Assembly (NCBI GenBank): GCA_002393025.1
Contig: DGIE01000015.1
Span: 1-22,372 of the forward strand
Source: Holosporaceae bacterium UBA3830
GTDB taxonomy: Bacteria > Pseudomonadota > Alphaproteobacteria > UBA3830
DNA: 22,372 nt
Direction: 5' to 3'
Shown piece after piece: positions 15,166-22,372 of this stretch. Every line of letters begins with the position of its first letter. Within the stretch, counting starts at the first letter, position 1. A program made the translations under genes and the position numbers. A model generated the notes under the pieces. The model made no database searches. It saw only the letters and a program-made list of their open reading frames with translations, and had not been told where the DNA came from.

Positions 15166-16128
15166 CTACTTTTCACTCATCTTGTAAAAAATTTCGAAAA
15201 CCTCAGCTACCATCCCGTTTCTGTCAAGCATCAAGGATTCACCTTTGTTCAAACAAGAAATAATCCGCAAAACCTTCTCCGTTTCATGATCGACTGATAC
15301 TTGTCCGATCGATTGCTTGAAATTACTGCTAATTCTCACTTCGGTTATAGTTTCTATATACTCCTTTAACACCTTGATGATTAGATGCTTAATCAGTCCA
15401 AAATTATCACATAATTTGTTTTCAATGATGTACTTCACCGTTTTACTAGAAGTCTCATAATCTGATGAAAAAGCTTTCGATAAGTGCTGATAAATGCTTA
15501 TCCCATTGTTTTCGTAAAGATACAAAGCGTCCCCAACGGACCCGTCTGAAATTGAAGATAAAATTTCAGCGTTTTCTATGCCAAACAAACTCAAAGCCAA
15601 TACCATCTCAGATTCACTAAGTGGATTAAATTTTAACTTAACCGCCCGAGATAACAACGTAATCGGCAAAACCCCGATATTGGAACTGATTAGAATAAAA
15701 ACGGTATTACGAGGAGGCTCTTCTAAAATTTTCAGCAATGAATTATAAATATTTTTATTTAACTCATCCGCGTTTTCTATTATTACAACTCTCCATTTTG
15801 ATTGACTCGGGGCTTTACGTACCTTTTCCATCAAAAGCCTGGCTTCATCTATTGACGGAGAAAAACTATCCAGCATGAAAAAATCCGGATGCGTTTTGTT
15901 ATCAACCCAGTCGTGAATCCTACTTTCATCAGGAATATCGAGATCATCGCTTACCGAATCCAAATCCGACAATAGACATTTTGCAAATTTGTAAGCAACT
16001 GAGACCTTTCCAATACCATTGGGCCCCCAAAAAATCCAGACTGGAAATATCTTATTGGAATTTATCGACTTTGCGATAATTTCAAGTTGCTTCCTATGTC
16101 CAACGATTTTTCTTTGCTTAAATCCCAT
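15166..16128 (-). CDS. holB: DNA polymerase III subunit delta'
   Basis: Subunit of the clamp loader that opens the sliding clamp. It has 320 residues. A degenerate P-loop WGPNGIGKVSVAYKFAK starts at 34 (the usual Ser/Thr after Lys is Val), consistent with delta' lacking ATPase activity. HPDFFML, VVIIENADELNKNIYNSLLKILEEPP (in parts: IENADELN, LLKILEEPP) and LLSRAVKL, which holds the arginine-finger SRx motif, follow in the expected order. The four zinc cysteines of many delta' proteins are not seen. The ATG lacks a clear ribosome site. It is divergent from phaB across 76 bp that contain an inverted repeat. Confidence 0.9.
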   Translation of the reverse strand: MGFKQRKIVGHRKQLEIIAKSINSNKIFPVWIFWGPNGIGKVSVAYKFAKCLLSDLDSVSDDLDIPDESRIHDWVDNKTHPDFFMLDSFSPSIDEARLLMEKVRKAPSQSKWRVVIIENADELNKNIYNSLLKILEEPPRNTVFILISSNIGVLPITLLSRAVKLKFNPLSESEMVLALSLFGIENAEILSSISDGSVGDALYLYENNGISIYQHLSKAFSSDYETSSKTVKYIIENKLCDNFGLIKHLIIKVLKEYIETITEVRISSNFKQSIGQVSVDHETEKVLRIISCLNKGESLMLDRNGMVAEVFEIFYKMSEK

Positions 16129-16139
16129 ATTTTCATAGT

Positions 16140-16180
16140 CTGTTAACCTTTAAAATGATAATATTTCCATTAGTTAACAG
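16140..16180. promoter_or_regulatory. Inverted repeat in the holB-phaB divergent promoter region
   Basis: CTGTTAAC (16140-16147) and GTTAACAG (16173-16180) form a perfect 8-bp inverted repeat with a 25-bp AT-rich spacer that includes GATAATATT. The half-sites are 33 bp centre to centre, about three helical turns, and each contains the palindrome GTTAAC. This layout suits two dimers of a repressor or activator acting on phaB, holB or both; the regulator is unknown. Confidence 0.4.
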
Positions 16181-16204
16181 CAATAGTTTTTTAGGAGAAA
16201 GAAC

Positions 16205-16927
16205 ATGAAAAAAATAGCATTGGTTACAGGTGGAACTAGAGGAATTGGTAAGGGAATTTCAATCGCTTTAAAACAAGCCGGATATACGGTTGCTGCAAAT
16301 TATAATAGTGATTTTAAAACGGCTGAGCAGTTTCACGCCGAAACGGGAATTCCTGTTTTTTCCTGGGATGTTTCCAATTACGATGCTTGTCCTAAGGGAA
16401 TTGAGTCGGTTTGTGCAGAAATGGGCGGAACAGTAGATATTTTGGTAAATAATGCGGGTATTACCAGAGATTCGATGTTGCATAAAATGGATGTTTCTTC
16501 TTGGGAAAAGGTCATTAGTACGAATTTGAATTCGGTTTTCTACATGACGCGATTAGTCATTCCGACTATGCGCGATAAGAAATTTGGAAGAGTTATTAAC
16601 ATTAGCTCCGTCAACGGATTGAAAGGACAAGTGGGACAGACAAATTATTCTGCCGCAAAAGCTGGAATCATAGGTTTTACGAAAGCTTTAGCATTAGAGT
16701 CCGCAAACAAAGGAATTACCGTGAATGCAATTGCTCCTGGATATATAGCAACGGACATGACCAATGCTATCCGTGACGATATCAAGGTAAAAATAACCGA
16801 AACGATTCCAATGAAGCGTTTTGGAAATGTTGAAGAGATATCCAATGCTGTGTTATTCTTTGCAGACGAGAGGTCATCGTTCGTGACAGGGGTAACTCTA
16901 AGCGTGAATGGTGGACAATATTTGTAG
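16205..16927 (+). CDS. phaB: Acetoacetyl-CoA reductase (PhaB-type short-chain dehydrogenase)
   Basis: NADPH-dependent reductase that makes (R)-3-hydroxybutyryl-CoA from acetoacetyl-CoA for polyhydroxybutyrate. It has 240 residues, with the nucleotide loop TGGTRGIG (8-15), NNAG (82-85), and the catalytic set S135, Y148, K152 in the block NISSVNGLKGQVGQTNYSAAKAG (132-154, shown in parts: SSVNGLKGQ, GQTNYSAAKAG). This SSVNG-KGQ-GQTNYSAAKAG form is typical of PhaB and differs from the GQ-NYAAAKAG of FabG. FabG remains a less likely alternative. AGGAGAAAG lies just before the ATG. No PHB synthase or thiolase is in the window. mlaD follows after 9 bp. Confidence 0.88.
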   Translation: MKKIALVTGGTRGIGKGISIALKQAGYTVAANYNSDFKTAEQFHAETGIPVFSWDVSNYDACPKGIESVCAEMGGTVDILVNNAGITRDSMLHKMDVSSWEKVISTNLNSVFYMTRLVIPTMRDKKFGRVINISSVNGLKGQVGQTNYSAAKAGIIGFTKALALESANKGITVNAIAPGYIATDMTNAIRDDIKVKITETIPMKRFGNVEEISNAVLFFADERSSFVTGVTLSVNGGQYL

Positions 16928-16936
16928 GGTTTTAAT

Positions 16937-17404
16937 ATGGAAAAGGGTCGAGTATTCGAGACAGTTGTCGGGGTTTTGGTTTTAATTGTAGCAGCTTGTT
17001 TTTTCAACTATGTTTATTCCAAGTCCAGTTGGAAGAGTATAGACGGCTACGTGCTAAAAGCAAAATTCGATAGAGCCGATGGATTATCCGAAGGAACGGA
17101 TGTAAAGATCAGCGGAGTTCGAATCGGAAAGATCGACAGTATTGAAGTCGACCCAAAAACGTTTTTCGCAGTTGTAACCTTTCATATTTCTCGAGAAATA
17201 AAATTACCCACGGATAGCAGTGCCAACGTCGCCAGCGACGGACTTTTTGGAGGAAAATATCTGTCTATTACTCCGGGAGGAGAAGATGAAACCTTAAAAA
17301 GCGGGGAAGAAATTGAGCATACAACCGGACCGGTGAATTTGGAAAGCCTGATTGGGAAGTTCGTACTTTCGCAAGATGAGAGCAAAACCTCCGCTGCCAA
17401 TTAA
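16937..17404 (+). CDS. mlaD: MlaD-type MCE-domain lipid transport protein
   Basis: Substrate-binding component of the Mla system that moves phospholipids between inner and outer membrane. The 155-residue protein has an N-terminal membrane anchor (about 9-27, VVGVLVLIVAACFFNYVY) followed by a single MCE domain (about 37-115: KAKFDRADGLSEGTDVKISGVRIGKID, shown in parts as ADGLSEGTDVKISGVRIG, and FGGKYLSITPGGEDE). Size and single MCE copy match MlaD. The permease and ATPase genes (mlaE, mlaF) are not here. It follows phaB by 9 bp, so it is probably read from the same promoter, though the functions are unrelated. Confidence 0.92.
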   Translation: MEKGRVFETVVGVLVLIVAACFFNYVYSKSSWKSIDGYVLKAKFDRADGLSEGTDVKISGVRIGKIDSIEVDPKTFFAVVTFHISREIKLPTDSSANVASDGLFGGKYLSITPGGEDETLKSGEEIEHTTGPVNLESLIGKFVLSQDESKTSAAN

Positions 17405-17455
17405 TAAAGACATTGTAAGCTGTTTTTTGCAACAAGGTAAAAGCTATCCAGTAAA

Positions 17456-17472
17456 TGAGGGTTGTTACCTCA
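17456..17472 (+). terminator. Weak candidate terminator after mlaD
   Basis: TGAGG (17456-17460) and CCTCA (17468-17472) form a 5-bp stem with a 7-nt loop, followed by GCGGTTTTAT. The stem is short and the T-run is only four, so this is a weak call. Confidence 0.25.
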
Positions 17473-17499
17473 GCGGTTTTATATTTGTATTGTACCGAT

Positions 17500-17541
17500 A
17501 ATAACCTTAGAACGAATATGGTAACCACTTGAAAGGTTATT
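17500..17541. repeat. Inverted repeat at the 3' end of the HEXXH protein gene
   Basis: AATAACCTT (17500-17508) and AAGGTTATT (17533-17541) form a perfect 9-bp inverted repeat with a 24-nt centre, and the right arm overlaps the stop codon at 17537. There is no T-run on either side, so it is not a standard terminator. It could fold at the end of the transcript and protect it, or be a protein-binding site. Confidence 0.35.
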
Positions 17542-19138
17542 GCAAAGTTTGCTTATAAATTTGCTTAAACCCCTCCAAGTTCGAATTTAAGCGATACTCG
17601 GTCTGCAACTGTGAAATCAACCCATAAGGATACATTAATCTCAGAACATATGCCTGCATACTGGTACCATAAAATTCCATTAATGCACCATAAGCTTCAA
17701 GCGGAAGGTCGTACTCTAGCATTTCTTCTAACTTATTTTTCATAAACTTTCGTTTTTCTTTTCTATCATTATCAAGCTCAATTGTTGTATCTGAGGTTTC
17801 AATAAATCCCAAATGGTCGCACCTTACAGGTAATCCTAAATCACAAGACAAGGAAAAATCACTCATTTTATTAATATATAACGTATCTATAAAAGTGTTT
17901 CTCCTACCATTAAAACTAGAAAAAAATACCCCCAATATTTGCCAAACTTCACAAGAATTATCCAAGGAAAACTCAGACATAAAAACAGGATTTGTTAAGT
18001 TTAATCTCAATAAATCTAAAATTTTATTAAAATCAGTTTCTTTTGTTTTTAACTTGCCTTTTAGATATTGCAAAGTCTCTACATCTCTGTTTAAACCTTC
18101 CAACAAAACCGGTCGGATTTGATCAAATACATCTGTATCTGCCCCTATTTTTATCAACTTAGGAAGAATTTTAGCAGTCTGATCCATCCCCATCCATGAA
18201 AGTGAGGTAGTGAAAAAATCTCTCGCATGTCCAACTTCATGAAAAAATATTAATTTTGGATCTAAGATAAACTGCCAAGGAGCATTCGAACCTGGAATTG
18301 AGTTAACACTCCTAAATAAGGAATTTACATACCCAAACGTATATTGATAACACAGCACTCCTAAAAAATTGAACTTTCCTTCTGTATCTCTGACAATCAG
18401 TTTGTCTTTGAATTTATTCGGAGCACAATAATGATCTGATACAAAATCAAAAGCACACTCTTTTGCAAGATATGAAACCATTGCTTCTCTATAAACTCGA
18501 CTCTTCTTTGAATCATCAAATAAGTGAGATCTAACTGAGTATTTCAATACCGGATTATTCTTAAGATCACCAGGTACCTCCGCGCTTCCAGAGTCGAAAT
18601 TATTTAATAGTTGCGAGGACATATCCACGAATCTATGATTTTTGCAAAATATATCAATTTGTCGCAATAATTCTTCATCTGATGTTAGCGCTTTAAGAAA
18701 ATAGTTCTTTTCAGCGCGACTAAGGTATAATCCATTTATATAGGACTCTGCATCAATCACTCGCACATTATAAACAGAAGTCTTTCCTTTTATAGAAAAC
18801 GAATGTCTTATGTTATTTACAATCGACTCTTCCTCTGAAAAAATATTACGAGAAATGACCGTCAATTCGTTATATAAATAAGTTTGTAATTCAATATTTA
18901 ATTCCTCTGACTTTTTACAAGCTTTCTTGTATTCCTCTGAACACGGATCCTTCTTATATTCTTCGTCCGCAATGTCACACCATTTTCTCCGATCTTCTAA
19001 ACATTTATCCCATGCATCATACATTGTTTTTAGTTGCTGCTCCGTAGGATTTTCGCAACGAGCCAATTCAAAAACCTTCTCTGGCCCCACTGCCCACAAA
19101 TCAGATACCATTAGTATAAAAATAGAAAACTTTCTCAT
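17537..19138 (-). CDS. Exported putative zinc metallopeptidase (HEXXH), M91-like
   Basis: I do not recognise a close family for this 533-residue protein. It starts with a short signal-peptide-like segment (MRKFSIFILM then VSDLWA, cleavage possible after residue 16). Residues 28-76 hold several cysteines (28, 46, 54, 66, 74) that could form disulfides outside the cytoplasm. The motif FFHEVGHARDFF places HEVGH at 300-304, the zinc-binding HEXXH of metallopeptidases. About 95 residues later CEVWQILG (E397) followed by DLGLPVR (433-439) recalls the third-ligand region of M91 (NleD-like) effector proteases; that resemblance is inference. A secreted or periplasmic protease, perhaps acting on a host, is plausible. 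It stands between mlaD and the por operon with its own 5' region of 148 bp. Confidence 0.65.
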   Translation of the reverse strand: MRKFSIFILMVSDLWAVGPEKVFELARCENPTEQQLKTMYDAWDKCLEDRRKWCDIADEEYKKDPCSEEYKKACKKSEELNIELQTYLYNELTVISRNIFSEEESIVNNIRHSFSIKGKTSVYNVRVIDAESYINGLYLSRAEKNYFLKALTSDEELLRQIDIFCKNHRFVDMSSQLLNNFDSGSAEVPGDLKNNPVLKYSVRSHLFDDSKKSRVYREAMVSYLAKECAFDFVSDHYCAPNKFKDKLIVRDTEGKFNFLGVLCYQYTFGYVNSLFRSVNSIPGSNAPWQFILDPKLIFFHEVGHARDFFTTSLSWMGMDQTAKILPKLIKIGADTDVFDQIRPVLLEGLNRDVETLQYLKGKLKTKETDFNKILDLLRLNLTNPVFMSEFSLDNSCEVWQILGVFFSSFNGRRNTFIDTLYINKMSDFSLSCDLGLPVRCDHLGFIETSDTTIELDNDRKEKRKFMKNKLEEMLEYDLPLEAYGALMEFYGTSMQAYVLRLMYPYGLISQLQTEYRLNSNLEGFKQIYKQTLQ

Positions 19139-19216
19139 AATATTATTCTAAACACCTTCACCTATAGATTAATTCAAATATCAAATCACCAATTGGCATA
19201 TTTTTCTACCAGGCAC

Positions 19217-19257
19217 AAAAAACGCCCCTGAAAACATACCATCTCAGAGACATGTTT
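19217..19257 (-). terminator. Possible terminator of the por operon
   Basis: On the minus strand AAACAT (19257-19252) and ATGTTT (19237-19232) form a 6-bp stem whose 14-nt centre contains a second small palindrome (TCTCTGAGA). Six Ts follow at 19222-19217, but nine bases after the stem, further than in a typical Rho-independent terminator. It lies 30 bp after the GltD-like gene. Confidence 0.25.
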
Positions 19258-19286
19258 AAACAGAATTGATTAATTTTCAGCACTAA

Positions 19287-20894
19287 TTAAGTCGTCATCT
19301 TAATGGCACCGCATGGACATTCGGAAGCACAGATTCCACAACCTTTACAGTAGTCGTAATTTATCTCCAAAGTCCCATCTTCATGTTTAGTAATCGCATT
19401 ATCCGGACAATAACTATAGCAATTATCACAATGGAAACAATTACCACAAGAAAAACACCTCATAGCTTCCTTGACTACTTCATTATCAGAATAAGACACA
19501 TCTTTCTCTTCAAAATTCAGATCTCCAAGACGTGAAATCTCTTTCCTTGCGTCTTTTTTATAATATTCGGTATTCAGTTTTTTGAAATTTGCGACTTCAT
19601 TTTTTGAGCCTGGAACGTATTCGTATCCTCGCAAAAAAGCATCAATGCATCTTGCGGCTTTCTTCCCATACCCAATAGCGTTAGTTACCGTTCTCTTTCC
19701 TGGAATTACATCACCCCCGGCAAAAACTCCCTTTAATCCGGTCATCATGCAATTATCGACATCTATAAGCCCTTTCTCTGTTACAGTAATACCCTCTATT
19801 CCTTGCACAAGAGAATTATCAACAGACTGTCCAATCGCGAATATCACACTATCGGCAACAATCATTTCGTTTTCACCTGATCGTGACAAAACGCCGTTTT
19901 CTTCATCGTAATCCATTTTATCAAGAATGACTTTATTTCCATTGATTGCAGAGATTGTACGCAAACACAAAATTTCTACACCCTCAGAAAGAGCTTCCTG
20001 AATTTCACTTTCGTGTGCCGGCATGTGATTAACCGTGCGTCTGTAAACAATTTTCACATTCTCTGTTCCCAAGCGCAAAGCCGTACGTGCTGCATCTATT
20101 GCCGTATTTCCTCCCCCGTAAACAACAACTGATTTGCCCAAATTCGGAAAATCTTTCGGATCGTCCTCCATCTTTCTGAATAAGTCTATTGCATTCATAA
20201 CAGTTGCTCCGGACTCAACATCAATACTTACCGAAGAAGCAATGCTGGCGCCTATAGCCAAGTAGACTGCGTCGTAATTCGAAAGTTCATCCTTTAGATT
20301 ATTAACTTTCCTGTTGCAAACAATATTTACTCCTAAATCTTGTATCCTCTTTATCTCAGCATCCAAGACGTGACGAGGCAAACGGTACTTAGGAACTCCG
20401 TACCGCATCATTCCCCCAAGATAATTGTGAGATTCGAAAAGATCGACACTATGTCCGTATTGTTTTAAGAAATAAGCTGCTGTTAATCCGCTTGGACCTG
20501 ATCCAACAACCAAAATTTTCTTATCGCTCTGTGCATCAGACTTTTTAAAACTCCAATTTTTCGCTATAGCCATATCTCCGATGGATCTTTCTATCAAATT
20601 TATGTTCACAGAACCGTCATACTGCCCACGGTTGCAAACTTTTTCGCAGGTATGATAGCAAACTCTGCCCATCGTCGCCGGAAACGGATTATTTTTCACT
20701 ATTTCCTGCCATGCCTCAAAAAATTTTCCTTCTTGCGCTAAAGATAGCCACTGTTGGATATTTTCTCCCGCCGGACATGTGACGTTACAAGGAGGTAATC
20801 TGTGCACATATTCCGGACGCATTGTCCGCCAAGAACCTGTCTTATTTGCTAAACTTGTTCTCGATTCCACAACTGTGGCAAAAGGCTTACTCAT
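19287..20894 (-). CDS. GltD-like NAD(P)-linked flavoprotein with C-terminal ferredoxin clusters
   Basis: A 535-residue oxidoreductase. The N-terminal cysteines (CNVTCPAGENIQQWL near 38-52 and CYHTCEKVC near 80-88) are the Fe-S sites of the GltD/glutamate-synthase small-subunit family. An FAD motif GSGPSGLTAAYFLKQYG (about 132) and an NAD(P)H motif YGGGNTAIDAARTALRLG (about 258) follow, and FAGGDV closes the flavin part. The C-terminus adds two cysteine groups, C480 to C496 (CFSCGNCFHCDNCYSYCP) and C516 to C526 (CKGCGICASECP), fitting two [4Fe-4S] clusters as in PorD ferredoxin subunits. It probably passes electrons between the Por complex and NAD(P). It overlaps the porB end by 8 nt, with GGAGGG 7 nt before the ATG. 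A plain GltD is unlikely because no gltB is present. Confidence 0.88.
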   Translation of the reverse strand: MSKPFATVVESRTSLANKTGSWRTMRPEYVHRLPPCNVTCPAGENIQQWLSLAQEGKFFEAWQEIVKNNPFPATMGRVCYHTCEKVCNRGQYDGSVNINLIERSIGDMAIAKNWSFKKSDAQSDKKILVVGSGPSGLTAAYFLKQYGHSVDLFESHNYLGGMMRYGVPKYRLPRHVLDAEIKRIQDLGVNIVCNRKVNNLKDELSNYDAVYLAIGASIASSVSIDVESGATVMNAIDLFRKMEDDPKDFPNLGKSVVVYGGGNTAIDAARTALRLGTENVKIVYRRTVNHMPAHESEIQEALSEGVEILCLRTISAINGNKVILDKMDYDEENGVLSRSGENEMIVADSVIFAIGQSVDNSLVQGIEGITVTEKGLIDVDNCMMTGLKGVFAGGDVIPGKRTVTNAIGYGKKAARCIDAFLRGYEYVPGSKNEVANFKKLNTEYYKKDARKEISRLGDLNFEEKDVSYSDNEVVKEAMRCFSCGNCFHCDNCYSYCPDNAITKHEDGTLEINYDYCKGCGICASECPCGAIKMTT

Positions 20895-21852
20895 CAGACA
20901 TCCCTCCTAATCTGTACTTTTTGATATTATTATTCGCTATTTTCTGCAAGATTCCGATATTCTCAGGTAACGCATTCTTTCCAAACAAGTGAGCAAATCT
21001 TTTTTGAACCCTTAAATATTCTTCTACCGGAACTTGCTCTTCTATAGGAGTTGATCCCACTAAATTACCATTCTCGGCCTCAAACAAAGGATACATCCCA
21101 CTCTTAACCGCTAGTCGCGCAATGCGAATAGTCTCTGCCGTCGGAAATCCCCAACCCAACGGACATGGGCAATGAACCTGAATGTATTTCGCCCCTCGAA
21201 TGTTAACAGCTTTTGCAACTTTGCGCTCCAAATCATGAAGATTCCCAACACTTGCAACCGCAACATAAGGAATCCCGTGTGCCATTGCAATATCGGGAAC
21301 ATTTTTCCCCGTTTCAGGATCGCTTCCATTGTACTGACTGTTCGGCATAGTAGTTGCCGTTCTCGCCAAAGCCGGAGTCGCACTGGATCTCTGCACACCT
21401 GTGTTCATATAGGCTTGGTTGTCGTAACAGATGTATAAAACATCATCATTTCGATCGAACATACCTGACAAACATCCCATTCCAATGTCGGTGGTACCAC
21501 CATCTCCTCCCTGAGCAATAACCCTGACATCAGTCTGTCCTTTGTTCTTGAAAGCTGCAGCAACTCCGCTGGCAACCGCTGCAGTATTGCCGAACAGTGA
21601 ATGAATCCAAGGAACATTCCACGAATTATCAGGAAATGAACAGGATACAACTTCGAGACATCCTGTTGCGTTTACCACCGCAATTTTCCCTTTAGCTGCA
21701 GTATATGCAGCATCAATCGCGCACCTGGCGGCTAATCCTTCACCGCACCCCTGACAAGCTCTGTGACCGCTCGTTAACGTATTCGGTCTATCGATAGAGG
21801 ACTGAATTGTTGTATTTCGTCCGAATCTGTTTCCCATGGTTAAGCTGGACAT
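20887..21852 (-). CDS. porB: 2-oxoacid (pyruvate):ferredoxin oxidoreductase subunit beta
   Basis: Thiamine-diphosphate-binding subunit of pyruvate:ferredoxin oxidoreductase, which turns pyruvate and CoA into acetyl-CoA, CO2 and reduced ferredoxin. In the 321-residue form starting at 21852, CQGCGEG (C33, C36), ATGCLE (C65) and HCPCPLGWG (228-236) hold the cysteines expected for a [4Fe-4S] cluster; GGDGGTTDIG (115-124) and DNQAYMNTG (144-152) are the thiamine and Mg2+ binding blocks. The frame opens at 21870, but GAGGAG 6 nt before 21852 makes the later ATG the better start; it lies 1 nt after the porA stop. The substrate could be another 2-oxoacid, although YMNTG resembles PorB. Confidence 0.92.
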   Translation of the reverse strand: MSSLTMGNRFGRNTTIQSSIDRPNTLTSGHRACQGCGEGLAARCAIDAAYTAAKGKIAVVNATGCLEVVSCSFPDNSWNVPWIHSLFGNTAAVASGVAAAFKNKGQTDVRVIAQGGDGGTTDIGMGCLSGMFDRNDDVLYICYDNQAYMNTGVQRSSATPALARTATTMPNSQYNGSDPETGKNVPDIAMAHGIPYVAVASVGNLHDLERKVAKAVNIRGAKYIQVHCPCPLGWGFPTAETIRIARLAVKSGMYPLFEAENGNLVGSTPIEEQVPVEEYLRVQKRFAHLFGKNALPENIGILQKIANNNIKKYRLGGMSDE

Positions 21853-21853
21853 G

Positions 21854-22372
21854 CTACGCTCCTCTCTCATCTAAAACTGTTTTATATTCTTGCCGAATAA
21901 CATCTTCTCTCAATCCCAAGAATATCAATTGACCTTTCGGATTTTTGAAAACTTCTGACAACATCGACTCAGTGATAATACGTCCACCCAATCCTGCAGC
22001 AACGGTAATGACTTCAATATCTAATCCCTTAACGGCCAATTCTATTTCTCGAGCAAGAATTCCGCCACGTCCCAAAGCAAAGGCTTTCTCTACAACGATA
22101 ATTCTTTTAGCATTCCTGACCGCATCACGAATTTGATCATCAGGAAACGGCCTGTATGAAACCACGGAGACAACACCATACTTATTGTTACCATCTTCCT
22201 GATTCAAATTATCGACAGTATCTTTGATCGTACCCAACACAGAACCCATCGCAACTATAATTGTTTCCGCATCTTCTGTGTGGTAAGTCCTGATCAGCCC
22301 TCCGGAATTGCGTTTAAACTTTGCACCGAATTCCTGTCCGATTTTTTCAATAACCGTTTTTGCTTCCAACTG
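21854..22372 (-). CDS. porA: 2-oxoacid (pyruvate):ferredoxin oxidoreductase subunit alpha, C-terminal part (5' end outside window)
   Basis: The frame is open through the right window edge, so this is the last about 172 residues of a longer gene; a TTG at 22369 is internal, not a start. The visible part matches the C-terminal region of PorA: ETIIVAMGSVLGTIKDTVD, VVSYRPFPDDQIRDAV, IIVVEKAFALGRGG and a final block GLGGRIITESML. It partners with PorB, whose start lies directly after this stop. Whether a gamma subunit is fused at the N-terminus or encoded separately cannot be seen here. Confidence 0.9.
   Translation of the reverse strand, partial: QLEAKTVIEKIGQEFGAKFKRNSGGLIRTYHTEDAETIIVAMGSVLGTIKDTVDNLNQEDGNNKYGVVSVVSYRPFPDDQIRDAVRNAKRIIVVEKAFALGRGGILAREIELAVKGLDIEVITVAAGLGGRIITESMLSEVFKNPKGQLIFLGLREDVIRQEYKTVLDERGA

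Noticed and set aside
3288..17499. The 13-base match TTTGTATTGTACC shared by the cas1 upstream region and the region after mlaD
   Set aside because: In a 22-kb AT-rich window several exact 13-base matches are expected by chance, so on its own it is not evidence of a repeat family.
19287..20894. Calling this gene glutamate synthase small subunit (gltD)
   Set aside because: There is no gltB, the gene overlaps porB, and it carries an extra C-terminal pair of ferredoxin-like clusters not found in plain GltD.
22367..22369. TTG at 22369 as a start for the rightmost minus-strand gene
   Set aside because: The frame continues to the window edge and the protein matches only the C-terminal region of PorA, so this codon is an internal leucine.

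Overview
The window looks like a compact, AT-rich alphaproteobacterial chromosome segment, probably from a host-associated or intracellular lineage (Holosporales- or Rickettsiales-like). That placement is inference. It rests on the split transhydrogenase alpha subunit (a separate short pntAB), a PhaB-type acetoacetyl-CoA reductase, solo MlaD, frequent TTG starts, very short intergenic gaps and a candidate secreted metalloprotease. I see no tRNA, rRNA, insertion sequence, phage gene or CRISPR array. Housekeeping genes are mixed with several accessory loci.

Left part (1-6262, all minus strand). Read in the direction of transcription: a cupin/phosphomannomutase fusion (mannose-6-phosphate isomerase plus eukaryotic-type phosphomannomutase), a HIGH-type nucleotidyltransferase and a GT4 glycosyltransferase form a sugar-activation cluster. 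Next comes a lone type II cas1 with intact catalytic residues but no cas9, cas2 or array in view. It is followed by about 420 bp of mostly non-coding DNA and then a redox group: trxB, pntAB and pntB (pntB runs off the left edge).

Middle part (6437-17404, mostly plus strand): ffh, an acyltransferase-3 membrane protein, a TPR lipoprotein, folC (minus), glmM-rmuC (overlapping by 4 nt), a GrpB-family protein with an extra C-terminal domain, holB-recR (minus, one unit), phaB and mlaD. These are mainly housekeeping genes: membrane targeting, folate, cell-wall precursor synthesis, DNA repair and replication, polyhydroxybutyrate and outer-membrane lipid transport.

Right part (17537-22372, minus strand): a 533-residue exported protein of unknown family with an HEVGH zinc-protease motif, then a tightly overlapping operon of porA (partial), porB and a GltD-like flavoprotein with extra ferredoxin-type clusters. 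The operon looks like an oxygen-sensitive pyruvate (or other 2-oxoacid):ferredoxin oxidoreductase wired to NAD(P). Together with the transhydrogenase and thioredoxin reductase, this suggests a metabolism centred on NADPH balance, possibly under low oxygen.

Most notable points: the PMI-PMM fusion, the orphan cas1, the secreted HEXXH protein, the Por/GltD-like operon, the extended GrpB protein, and several inverted repeats in short intergenic regions that could be regulatory.
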